Source of the DNA: Leucobacter chironomi DSM 19883
Lineage (GTDB): Bacteria; Actinomycetota; Actinomycetes; Actinomycetales; Microbacteriaceae
Assembly: GCF_000421845.1 (NCBI RefSeq)
Contig: NZ_ATXU01000012.1
Coordinates: 1-64,000, forward strand
Length of the DNA: 64,000 bases
Reading direction: 5' to 3'
Shown here: positions 54,611-62,229 of the stretch, piece by piece
Numbering within the stretch: position 1 is the stretch's first letter
Layout of the letters: every line of letters starts with the position of its first letter
Translations under genes and position numbers: made by a program
The notes under the pieces: generated by a model
Databases searched by the model: none
Seen by the model: the letters and a program-made list of their open reading frames with translations, nothing else
Told to the model about the DNA's origin: nothing

Positions 54611-55573
54611 GTGCGACATAGCCCCCAGATTCTGAAGTTCCGGTCGACCGATGCCGACGAGGTCGCCGAAACGTGGCGCACCTTCGCACCGTCATCCGAG
54701 CTGAGCCAGGTCGACGAGACCCGCTGCGAACTCGACTGGGCCTCGGTGTCGACCCCCGCGCTCTCCGTCATCCGATACGAGCTGGCCGCGGGCGTGCGCT
54801 CCTCGATCGAGCCTGACGACCAGCTGTTCAGCTGCCGCGTCGCCACCGCGGACGGCAGCTGCGAAAGCGACCGGCGGGAACTGCGCCCCGACGTGCCCTG
54901 GGCATCGGCCGGGCAGCCGATCCGCGCCCGCTGGGAGGATCGCGCGACCGTGCGCGCGCTCGCCTTCGAGCGCACGCACGCAGAACGGCTCGCGCGTCAG
55001 ATCTCGGGCGACGACACTCTGCGGCTCGAGGTGAAGGATCCCGAGGCGACGAGCGTTGAAGCCGGTCGGCAGTGGGACCTCGCCTTCCGCTACCTCGCCT
55101 CGGGCCTCATGTCACTCGGCGGCGCGGGTGCTGGCGCCGAACTCGCCACCGCAGGCCTCGAGCGGCACGCGCTCTGGACGGTGCTGACGACCTTCCCGAG
55201 CACCTTCGCCGACGCCCTGCAGCGCTCCGCCCAGACCGGCTCGGCGCCGAAGACCGTGCGGATGGCGCTCTCGTACATCGACGCGCACGCCCACCTGCCG
55301 ATCACGGTGGACGACGTGGCCGTCGCGGCGCGCATCTCCACGCGAGGCCTGCAGTACGCCTTCAAGCGCGCGCTCGGCTTCTCTCCGCGGGACTACCTGC
55401 GGCGAGCGCGGCTCGCAGGAGCCCGCGGCGACCTGCTGCGGGCGCTGCCGGGCGAGACGCTCGCCGGGATCGCGCAGCGCTGGGGATTCACGAATGTGTC
55501 GCGCTTCACGGTCGCCTACCGCACCGAGTTCGACGAGCACCCCGCCGAGGTGCTGCTGCAGCGCACGCGCTGA
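54611..55573 (+). CDS. AraC family transcriptional regulator
   Basis: A 320-aa regulator. The C-terminal double HTH (HTH_18) begins near residue 215: SYIDAHAHLPITVDDVAVAA, then RGLQYAFKRALGFSPRDYLR and GIAQRWGFTNVSRFTVAYRT. The N-terminal ~180 residues resemble the AraC-binding-like domain of MmsR/FeaR-type regulators, with DQLFSCRVATADGSCESD. The GTG start at 54611 is weakly supported. It precedes the stress-type SDR by 165 bp on the same strand, and may regulate it. The ligand is unknown. Confidence 0.9.
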   Translation: MRHSPQILKFRSTDADEVAETWRTFAPSSELSQVDETRCELDWASVSTPALSVIRYELAAGVRSSIEPDDQLFSCRVATADGSCESDRRELRPDVPWASAGQPIRARWEDRATVRALAFERTHAERLARQISGDDTLRLEVKDPEATSVEAGRQWDLAFRYLASGLMSLGGAGAGAELATAGLERHALWTVLTTFPSTFADALQRSAQTGSAPKTVRMALSYIDAHAHLPITVDDVAVAARISTRGLQYAFKRALGFSPRDYLRRARLAGARGDLLRALPGETLAGIAQRWGFTNVSRFTVAYRTEFDEHPAEVLLQRTR

Positions 55574-55738
55574 GCGCGGTCGTCACGCCGGCCCGCGCCG
55601 CGCCCGGACGATACGGCAAGCGGCCTGTGATTACCAGGCCCTTGTCGCGCACCGCCGCCGCGGGAAGCATGGGACGCGAGACAGCACCCACCGGCGTCGA
55701 AAGAGCGAACGCGCCGCCCGCGACCGAAGGAGGCACCC

Positions 55739-56647
55739 GTGTCCGACCCCACGCACACCGACCAGCTCACGTTCCAGAACCCCGTCACCCGCTTCCCCCG
55801 GATCTCCCCGCCCGAGCAGGATCAGCCCGAACCGGGGCTCGACCAGAAGCTCGTGCCGCAGACCGACCGCGGTCAGCACAGCTACCGCGGCACCGGTCGC
55901 CTGCGCGGGCGCCGGGCGCTCATCACGGGCGGGGATTCCGGGATCGGCGCCGCGGTCGCCATCGCCTTCGCCCGTGAGGGCGCCGACGTCGCACTCTCCT
56001 ACCTGCCCGCCGAAGAGCCGGACGCGCAGGAGATCAAGGCGGTCATCGAGGAGACCGGACAGCGCGCGATCCTGCTCCCCGGCGACATCTCGGATCGCGA
56101 CTTCTGCGAGCGCCTCGTGGCCGACGCCGTCGACCAGCTCGGCGGCCTCGACGCGCTCGTCAACAATGCCGGCCGGCAGATCGCGATCGAGGACATCACC
56201 GATCTCAGCGACGAGCAGTGGACCCTCACGTACGAGACCAACATCCATGCGATGTACCGCATCACCCGTGCCGCGATCCCGCATATGCCGCCGGGCTCGA
56301 CCATCGTCAACACCACCTCGATCCAGGCCTACCAACCATCCACGCACCTGCTCGACTACGCGTCGACGAAGGCGGCCATCAACAACTTCTCGAAGGGCCT
56401 CGGCCAGGCGCTCGCTTCGAAGGGCATTCGAGTGAATACCGTCGCCCCGGGACCGATCTGGACTCCGCTGCAGGTCTCCGACGGTCAGCCGAAGGAGGCC
56501 CTCCCGGAGTTCGGCAAGGACACCCCGCTCGGCCGCGCCGGCCAGCCGACCGAGCTCGCGCCGGCCTACGTGTTCCTCACCTCGCCCGAGTCGAGCTACG
56601 TGATCGGCGAAACGCTCAACGTCAACGGCGGCACCCCATCGCCCTGA
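55739..56647 (+). CDS. SDR oxidoreductase, general-stress YdaD/YghA type
   Basis: A 302-aa short-chain dehydrogenase with the N-terminal extension (NPVTRFPRISPPEQDQPEPG, LVPQTDRG) that marks the YghA/YdaD/GsiB-neighbour group. The NAD motif is ALITGGDSGIGAAVA, the catalytic Ser/Tyr/Lys set is in VNTTSIQAY and LLDYASTKAAINN. Bacillus relatives are general-stress proteins under SigB. The GTG start follows GAAGGAGG. It is followed after 64 bp by the SDR fusion gene. Confidence 0.92.
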   Translation: MSDPTHTDQLTFQNPVTRFPRISPPEQDQPEPGLDQKLVPQTDRGQHSYRGTGRLRGRRALITGGDSGIGAAVAIAFAREGADVALSYLPAEEPDAQEIKAVIEETGQRAILLPGDISDRDFCERLVADAVDQLGGLDALVNNAGRQIAIEDITDLSDEQWTLTYETNIHAMYRITRAAIPHMPPGSTIVNTTSIQAYQPSTHLLDYASTKAAINNFSKGLGQALASKGIRVNTVAPGPIWTPLQVSDGQPKEALPEFGKDTPLGRAGQPTELAPAYVFLTSPESSYVIGETLNVNGGTPSP

Positions 56648-56711
56648 GCGGCGCCGTCACCCGCCGTCATCCCGCCGTCATCCCCGATCCCGACCCCCTA
56701 GGAGGCCTCCC

Positions 56712-58643
56712 ATGCGAGTAGCAGTCGTCGGCGCGACCGGCAACACCGGAACCGCCGTGCTCAGAGCCCTCGCGGACACCCCCGAGGTGACCTCAGTGAT
56801 CGGCATCGCCCGACGCATGCCCGACACCGAAGCCGAACCCTACGCGGGCTGCGAGTGGGCCGCGATCGACATCGCCGCCGGCAGCTCCCCCGACGACGCG
56901 TCCCACGCGCTCGAAGGCGCCTTCGCCGGCGCCGACGCGGTGATCCACCTGGCCTGGCTGATCCAGCCGAACTCCGAGCGCAACCTGCTGCGCCGCGTCA
57001 ACGTCGATGGCACCGAGCGCGTGGCGCGGGCCGCCGCCGCCGCCGGGGCGCGGCAGCTGGTCGTGGCATCCTCGGCGGGCGCGTACTCGCCGGACCCGGA
57101 TCGGGATCCCGCCCTCGAACGGCGCGATGAGAGCTGGCCCGTCGCAGGCGTGCGCACCTCCCATTACAGCGTCGACAAGGCGGCCCAGGAGCGCGTGCTC
57201 GACGAGTTCGCCGCCGCGCACCCCGAGGTGACCGTCGCCCGGCTGCGCCCGGCGCTCGTCTTCCAGGCGGAGGCCGCCTCGCAGATCCAGCGCTACTTTC
57301 TGGGCGGCTGGATGCCGGTGCAACTGCTCGACAGCGCGAAGCCGCCGGCGCTGCCCCTCCCGCGCGGCCTGCGCGGGGTGCAGGCCGTGCACGCCGACGA
57401 CCTGGCACGGGCCTACGCCGCGGCAGTCGTGCAGGGGGCCAGCGGCGCATTCAATATCTGCGCCGACGACGTGCTCGGTCCCCAGGATCTCGCCGACATC
57501 ATCGACCACGGCCGCTACGTCGAGCTGCCGCCGCGGCTCGTGCGCGCCCTCCTGTTCGGCGGCCACAAGACCGGCCTCATCGCCGCCGACGAGGGCTGGA
57601 TCGACATGGCACTGGCGGTGCCCGTCATGGACAACACCCGCGCCAAGGCAGAGCTCGACTGGCAGCCCCACCACAGCGCGGCCGACGCGCTGCGCAGCCT
57701 GCTGCGCGGCATGGTCGAGGGGCAGGGCGGCGGATCCATCCCGTTGCGACCACGCGACCCCGGGCGCACGGATCTCACCGACAGCGCCGGGCGCACGCCG
57801 CACGACACCCGCCGCGACGGCGACTCCCCGTCGGGGGCGGCGGACGCGGCGCACACGGGCGCCCCGGATCCGCAGCCCGAATCCCCGAGCGACGACGACC
57901 GGCCCGCTCCCCGGATCTCCGACCGCATCTCGGAACATCTGCTCGGCCTCTACCTGTCGGACCACCTGAGCGGCGCCACCGCCGGGGCCGACCGCGCCGA
58001 GCGCCTGGCCGCCTCGGCCATCGACACCCCGGTCTACGCCCGCCTCTCGGAGACGGCCGAGGAGATTCGCTTGGAGCGCGCATTCCTGCAGCAGCTCATC
58101 GACGACCTCGGGCTGCCCCGGCGCGGCTACCGTCAAGCCGCCGCCTGGGCCGGCGAGCACCTGGGCCGGCTCAAGGGCAACGGGCGGGTGCTCGCCCGCT
58201 CACCGCTCACCCTCGTGCTCGAAGCCGAGCTGATGCGCAGCGCCGTGATCGGCAAGCTCGGCCTCTGGCAGACCCTCGGCGAACTCGCCGAGGAGCTGGG
58301 ACTCGACCCGGAGACCTTCGCCGAACTCGGCGCACGCGCGCAACAGCAGGCCGCCGTGTTCGGGGAGGTGCACGAGTACGCGCGCGAACGGGCGTTCCGC
58401 GAAGACCGCCGCACCTTCGGGCCGGAGCACGGGGCGGACGGAGCCGACGGACCCGTGCCGGATGCGGGTCCCGATCCGGATCCCGCGGCGACGCGAGCCG
58501 ACGCACCCCCGGAGCCCGAGACGCCGGTCGACCTCGCCGAGCGTCCCGGCGCCTCGCAAGCGACGCACGAGCACGAGGACGAACTCGTCGACGAGTGGGG
58601 CGAGGAGTCGTTCCCCGCCAGCGACCCGCCGGCGCACTACTGA
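56712..58643 (+). CDS. NAD-dependent epimerase/dehydratase fused to a ferritin-like domain
   Basis: A 643-aa fusion. Residues 1-335 are an extended SDR: VVGATGNTGTAVLRAL, then SHYSVDKAAQE with the catalytic Tyr-x3-Lys, and LRPALVFQAEAASQ. Residues ~336-395 are an acidic Pro/Asp linker. Residues ~396-560 form a helical bundle starting HLLGLYLSDHLSGATAGADR, with LSETAEEIRLERAFLQQLID, AWAGEHLGRLKGNGRV and LTLVLEAELMRSAVIGKLGL. This matches a ferritin-like family usually found alone in actinobacteria. The acidic tail ends WGEESFPASDPPAHY. The ATG follows GGAGGCC. The frame is continuous with no sign of error at the joint. Confidence 0.85.
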   Translation: MRVAVVGATGNTGTAVLRALADTPEVTSVIGIARRMPDTEAEPYAGCEWAAIDIAAGSSPDDASHALEGAFAGADAVIHLAWLIQPNSERNLLRRVNVDGTERVARAAAAAGARQLVVASSAGAYSPDPDRDPALERRDESWPVAGVRTSHYSVDKAAQERVLDEFAAAHPEVTVARLRPALVFQAEAASQIQRYFLGGWMPVQLLDSAKPPALPLPRGLRGVQAVHADDLARAYAAAVVQGASGAFNICADDVLGPQDLADIIDHGRYVELPPRLVRALLFGGHKTGLIAADEGWIDMALAVPVMDNTRAKAELDWQPHHSAADALRSLLRGMVEGQGGGSIPLRPRDPGRTDLTDSAGRTPHDTRRDGDSPSGAADAAHTGAPDPQPESPSDDDRPAPRISDRISEHLLGLYLSDHLSGATAGADRAERLAASAIDTPVYARLSETAEEIRLERAFLQQLIDDLGLPRRGYRQAAAWAGEHLGRLKGNGRVLARSPLTLVLEAELMRSAVIGKLGLWQTLGELAEELGLDPETFAELGARAQQQAAVFGEVHEYARERAFREDRRTFGPEHGADGADGPVPDAGPDPDPAATRADAPPEPETPVDLAERPGASQATHEHEDELVDEWGEESFPASDPPAHY

Positions 58644-58658
58644 CGGCGGATCCGCTTC

Positions 58659-59273
58659 TCAGGCGCCGTCGAGCGTGAAGCTCGCCTCCGGATCCTCGAT
58701 CAACCGCAGCGTAGCGCGCGCGTGACGAGCTCGCTGCAGCGCGGAGCCGTCATCTGCGCCCCGCACGAGCGGAACCGCCGCCTCGCCCAGTTCCACGAGA
58801 GCCCGGCTCAAGCTGCGCATGACCTCGATGTCGCCCCGGCCGAGCTCGAGCACGAGCTCCCCGGCGAGGGCGGGGTGCTCGTCTTCCGGGGCGAGCCCTG
58901 CGGCCGTGCGCCAGGCCGCCCGCGCCACCTCGGCATCGTCATCGTGCAGATGCTCGGCGGTGATCGCGGGCCAACCCCGGGGGTCGCCCAGCTTCGAAAG
59001 CGTGTGGAGCGCCTGACTGCGCGCCTGCGGCGCCGCGGACGACAGTTCTCCGAGCAGGCGGTCGAGCACGAGGTCACGGGGCAGCCGCGTCAAGGCCCAG
59101 GTCAGCATGTCGCGCACGTAGAAATCGGGCTCGACCGCGCACCGAGCGACCAGCGGATCGAGAAAGCTCTCATCCGGGTGGGTGCCGGCGGTCAGAGCCG
59201 CCTGCAAGCGATCGGAGGCATCGTCGGCCAGCAGCGCGCGACTCAGCGCTGCAGCTCTTGCGGGTGCGGGCAC
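58659..59273 (-). CDS. HEAT-repeat protein
   Basis: A 204-aa all-helical protein with four or five HEAT-like repeats, for instance CAVEPDFYVRDMLTWALTRL, AAPQARSQALHTLSKLGDPR and DDDAEVARAAWRTAAGLAPE. It has no signal peptide or membrane segment. Such proteins are scaffolds or bind the lyase/phycobilin-like partners; nothing specific can be said. It converges on the fusion gene with 15 bp between the stops. Confidence 0.82.
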   Translation of the reverse strand: MPAPARAAALSRALLADDASDRLQAALTAGTHPDESFLDPLVARCAVEPDFYVRDMLTWALTRLPRDLVLDRLLGELSSAAPQARSQALHTLSKLGDPRGWPAITAEHLHDDDAEVARAAWRTAAGLAPEDEHPALAGELVLELGRGDIEVMRSLSRALVELGEAAVPLVRGADDGSALQRARHARATLRLIEDPEASFTLDGA

Positions 59274-59335
59274 GGCGGGGGCTCCGTTCGATCGGCGGGG
59301 CGATCAGCCCCTCCGGTCAGCGTAGCGCGATCCGC

Positions 59336-59665
59336 TCAGAACGGAGCCGGGTGCTTCGCGGCGTAGCTCTCCGCCTCCTGCTCTCCCATGATGATCATGC
59401 CGCGACCGCCGTGAGAGGTGCCCGAGAGCACCGAGAGCCAGGTCTTGTTGATCTGCGGAGTCCGGCTGCCGGAGAAGCGGAAGGTGAGCGGGCAGGAGGG
59501 CGACAGCCAGATCGAGTTGCGCCCCGACCCTTCCTCGGGAGAACAGCTCCAGCTCAGGAAGAAGCTCTCCTGTTTGCGCAGCCGTGCACCGACCGCGGAT
59601 TTCACATGAGCAAGCAGGCGATCTTCGAACGTGTACTTGCTCCCGTCGTAGATGAGTTGTCCCAT
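59336..59665 (-). CDS. DUF7882 family protein, paralog 2
   Basis: A 109-aa protein, the same length as the paralog at 54081. It starts GQLIYDGSKYTFEDRLLAHV and keeps RKQESFFLSWSCSPEEGSGR and SGSRTPQINKTWLSVLSGTS. Roughly half of the positions agree by eye. The conserved FFLSW and SGSR blocks are probably the functional core. Both paralogs have the same orientation. No partner gene is conserved between them. Confidence 0.8.
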   Translation of the reverse strand: MGQLIYDGSKYTFEDRLLAHVKSAVGARLRKQESFFLSWSCSPEEGSGRNSIWLSPSCPLTFRFSGSRTPQINKTWLSVLSGTSHGGRGMIIMGEQEAESYAAKHPAPF

Positions 59666-59756
59666 AGCCTCATGGTCGCACCGTTCCGAGCAGAAAGACA
59701 GGATGGACCGTCCCGCGCCCCAGGAGGCCCCCAGGTGCGCGATGCGCCGACCGCGC

Positions 59757-60599
59757 CTACTCGCCGCGACCGGTGAAGCGGTCCATCGACGAGTACACGT
59801 GGAACACCCGATCCGCGATCACATCCCAGGCCCGCGTCGGCAGCGCCCCGCGCAACGCCATGGCGAGCTTCACCGTCCACGGCTTCGACACGATCGGGCG
59901 ACCGGCGAGCATTCCCTCCCACGCGGCCCGCGCGGCCCGCGTCGGCGTCATGATCGGGGTGAGCAGCGGCCCCCGAGCCCCGGCGAACATGCCCGTGGAG
60001 ATGTAGCTCGGGCAGAACGTGGTGACGGCGACGTGACCGTGCCCCTCACGCGCCAGCTCCAGCCGCAGCGACTCGCTCCAGCCGATCATCGCCCACTTCG
60101 ACGCCGCGTAGACGCTCATGCGCGGGTTCGCGAGCGTGCCCGCCGCGGAGGCGACGTTGAGGATGCGCTTCGGGCGGGAGCGATCGGCGAGCATCGCGGG
60201 CAGCAGTTCGCGGGCGAGCCACATCGGAGCGAGCGAGTTGACGCGCATGGTGAGCTCGATGTCGCGCTCGGGATCGTGCTCCCAGAACAGCGCGCCGCGC
60301 ACGATACCGGCGTTGTTGATCAGCACGTCCGGCGCCCCGAGTTCATCGGCTGTGCGCCTCGCGGCCTCGCGGATCGCCTCGCGGTCCGATACGTCCACGA
60401 TGTAGGCGCGCACGCGGCTGCGCGGGCCGTCGAGCTCGGCGGCGAGCGCCTCGGCGCGGTCCCGGTCCACATCCCACAGCGCGATCGCCGCAGAGCCCTC
60501 CTTCACAGCCCGGCGCGCGTACAGCTCGCCCATGCCGCGGGCGGCGCCGGTGATGAGCACAGTAGCCCCGGTGACGAGGGTGGTCGACGTCGCTGTCAT
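59757..60599 (-). CDS. SDR family oxidoreductase
   Basis: A 280-aa short-chain dehydrogenase. The cofactor motif is VLITGAARGMGELYARRAVK with Asp in ALWDVDRDRAE (NAD-type), the active site NVASAAGTL and SVYAASKWAMIG. The C-terminal part PIMTPTRAARAAWEGMLAGR is that of the YqjQ/DltE-like subgroup acting on lipids or sterol-like compounds. TAGGGT at 60606-60611 is 6 nt before the ATG, so a leaderless mRNA is likely. It is divergent to the gene at 60737. Confidence 0.9.
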   Translation of the reverse strand: MTATSTTLVTGATVLITGAARGMGELYARRAVKEGSAAIALWDVDRDRAEALAAELDGPRSRVRAYIVDVSDREAIREAARRTADELGAPDVLINNAGIVRGALFWEHDPERDIELTMRVNSLAPMWLARELLPAMLADRSRPKRILNVASAAGTLANPRMSVYAASKWAMIGWSESLRLELAREGHGHVAVTTFCPSYISTGMFAGARGPLLTPIMTPTRAARAAWEGMLAGRPIVSKPWTVKLAMALRGALPTRAWDVIADRVFHVYSSMDRFTGRGE

Positions 60600-60736
60600 G
60601 CGATCACCCTACCCCTGGCGGCGAGGGCCGGGCTCCTGGGATCCTGCGCTGCAGCGATGCTGCGCCGCCCTTGCGCGTGACGGGCGCTTTGTCCAGGGGT
60701 GGCCGTGTGCGCGGCCCGGTGCCTAGCGTGGAGGGT

Positions 60737-61030
60737 ATGGACGACCTCATCGAACTCGTGTCCCCCGAGCAGCTGCCCGAGGAGACCTCGACGCGGTTCC
60801 TGCTCGACGGGGTCATCGTCGCGGTCGAACCCGAGGGCGGGCGGTCGTGGTGGTTCCCCCAGCTGGAGGTGAGCCTCGTGCAGCAGGAGCTGTCGGCGGC
60901 GGGATCGTACGCGGTGAGCGGGCACGGGCCGGCCGGATCGTTCGCCGAGGCGCTCGCCGTGCTGCGGGAGGTCGCGCAGGATCAGCCCCGATCCGGTGGT
61001 TCCGAGCGAACCAGCGGAGGTGGATCATGA
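60737..61030 (+). CDS. Hypothetical 97-residue protein
   Basis: A soluble protein without known family. It contains TRFLLDGVIVAVEPEGGRSW and a Ser/Gly-rich tail. TAGCGT lies 7 nt before the ATG (with GGAGGG between, which could also act as SD). Its TGA overlaps the ATG of the zinc-ribbon gene (ATGA), so both are made from one mRNA. Confidence 0.7.
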   Translation: MDDLIELVSPEQLPEETSTRFLLDGVIVAVEPEGGRSWWFPQLEVSLVQQELSAAGSYAVSGHGPAGSFAEALAVLREVAQDQPRSGGSERTSGGGS

Positions 61031-61206
61031 CCCGCTACGTGTGCGCCGCGTGCGGCGCCGACGCCGTGACCGTCTCCCCCGACGGCAACACCCTGCCCAC
61101 CGGCGCCGAGACCGTGGTCGAGCACGTCACGCACTGCTCGAACCCCGCCTGCGACCGATCCGACCCGGCCCGCGCGACCGCCGCCGACTTCGTCCCCGCT
61201 GAGTAG
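61027..61206 (+). CDS. Small zinc-ribbon protein
   Basis: A 59-aa protein with two metal-knuckle pairs, Cys6-x2-Cys9 (YVCAACGAD) and Cys37-x4-Cys42 (HCSNPACD), plus a nearby His36. This is a plausible one-zinc ribbon. It is translationally coupled to the 97-aa gene. The function is unknown; small ribbons of this kind are often RNA- or protein-binding. Confidence 0.75.
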   Translation: MTRYVCAACGADAVTVSPDGNTLPTGAETVVEHVTHCSNPACDRSDPARATAADFVPAE

Positions 61207-61257
61207 CGCGGCCGGCAGCCCGTGCTCGCTGCCGCAGGGCGGCGGTACCCTGAGGGG

Positions 61258-62223
61258 ATGGCGATCCTCATCGACCCGCCCGCGTGGCCGGCGCACGGCA
61301 CGCTCTGGAGCCACCTCGTCTCAGACTTCAGGTACGACGAGCTGCATGCCTTCGCGCGTCGGCTGGGCGTGCCCCGGCGCGGCTTCGACCTCGACCACTA
61401 CGACGTGCCCGCCTCACTGTACGAGCGGGCGGTGGCGCTCGGCGCGCGACCCGTCGCCGCGCGGGATGTCGTGCACGCGCTTCGCGGCGCGGGGCTGCGG
61501 GTGCGGCAGGCGGAGCGGGAGGCTGTGACGCCGCTGCGCCGCAGGCAGTTCCTCGTGTCGGAGTGGGCGAATCTCGGCGAGCTCGTCGGGGCGGGCGCCG
61601 CGCGCAGCGCGCAGCACGACTGGCTCGCCCTCGGCGAGACGCTCATCGCCCGCTGGAACGAGGCGCACCGCAGCTACCACGACGAACGGCACCTTGAGGA
61701 CGTGCTGCTCGCGCTCGATCATCTCGCCACCCGCGGCGAGCGCGTGGCCCCGGACACACTGCTGGCGGCCTGGTTCCACGATGCCGTCTACACGGGCACC
61801 GGCGACGACGAGCTCGCCTCCGCGGCACTCGCCACGAGCGCGCTCGCGCAGCTGCCGCTCGATGCCGCGCTGGTGAGCCGGGTGGGCGAGTTCATCGTGG
61901 CGACGACCCCCGCTCGCGAGCTTCGCGACCCTGCCGCCCCGCTCGACCATCTGCTCGACGCGGACCTGTCGATCTTCGCCGCCGCGCCCCACCGCTACCG
62001 GCAGTACTCGGAGTCGGTCCGGCTGGAGTACGCGCATGTGCCCGAGCCGGACTTCGCGTCGGGCCGATCCCGCATCCTCAGCAGCTACCTGGAGCAGCCC
62101 GCGATCTACCGCACCGGCACCGCGCAGCAGCTCTGGGAGCAGCGCGCCCGCCGCAACGTCCTCGCCGAAATCGAGCAGCTGCGGATCGCGGTCGGCGCTC
62201 GGGCCGACGAAGCGGCGCCGTAA
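61258..62223 (+). CDS. DUF4031 - HD-type phosphohydrolase fusion
   Basis: A 321-aa protein in two parts. Residues 1-85 are a DUF4031 domain (MAILIDPPAWPAHGTLWSHL, then HAFARRLGVPRRGFDLDHYD). Residues ~110-320 are a predicted metal-dependent HD-superfamily phosphohydrolase with RSYHDERHLEDVLL, AAWFHDAVYTG and LLDADLSIF. In many actinobacteria DUF4031 stands alone or is fused in just this way. The start at 61258 fits TACCCT 6 nt upstream. It is convergent to the ABC gene. Nucleotide or nucleotide-sugar hydrolysis is possible. Confidence 0.87.
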   Translation: MAILIDPPAWPAHGTLWSHLVSDFRYDELHAFARRLGVPRRGFDLDHYDVPASLYERAVALGARPVAARDVVHALRGAGLRVRQAEREAVTPLRRRQFLVSEWANLGELVGAGAARSAQHDWLALGETLIARWNEAHRSYHDERHLEDVLLALDHLATRGERVAPDTLLAAWFHDAVYTGTGDDELASAALATSALAQLPLDAALVSRVGEFIVATTPARELRDPAAPLDHLLDADLSIFAAAPHRYRQYSESVRLEYAHVPEPDFASGRSRILSSYLEQPAIYRTGTAQQLWEQRARRNVLAEIEQLRIAVGARADEAAP

Positions 62224-62229
62224 CCGGCG

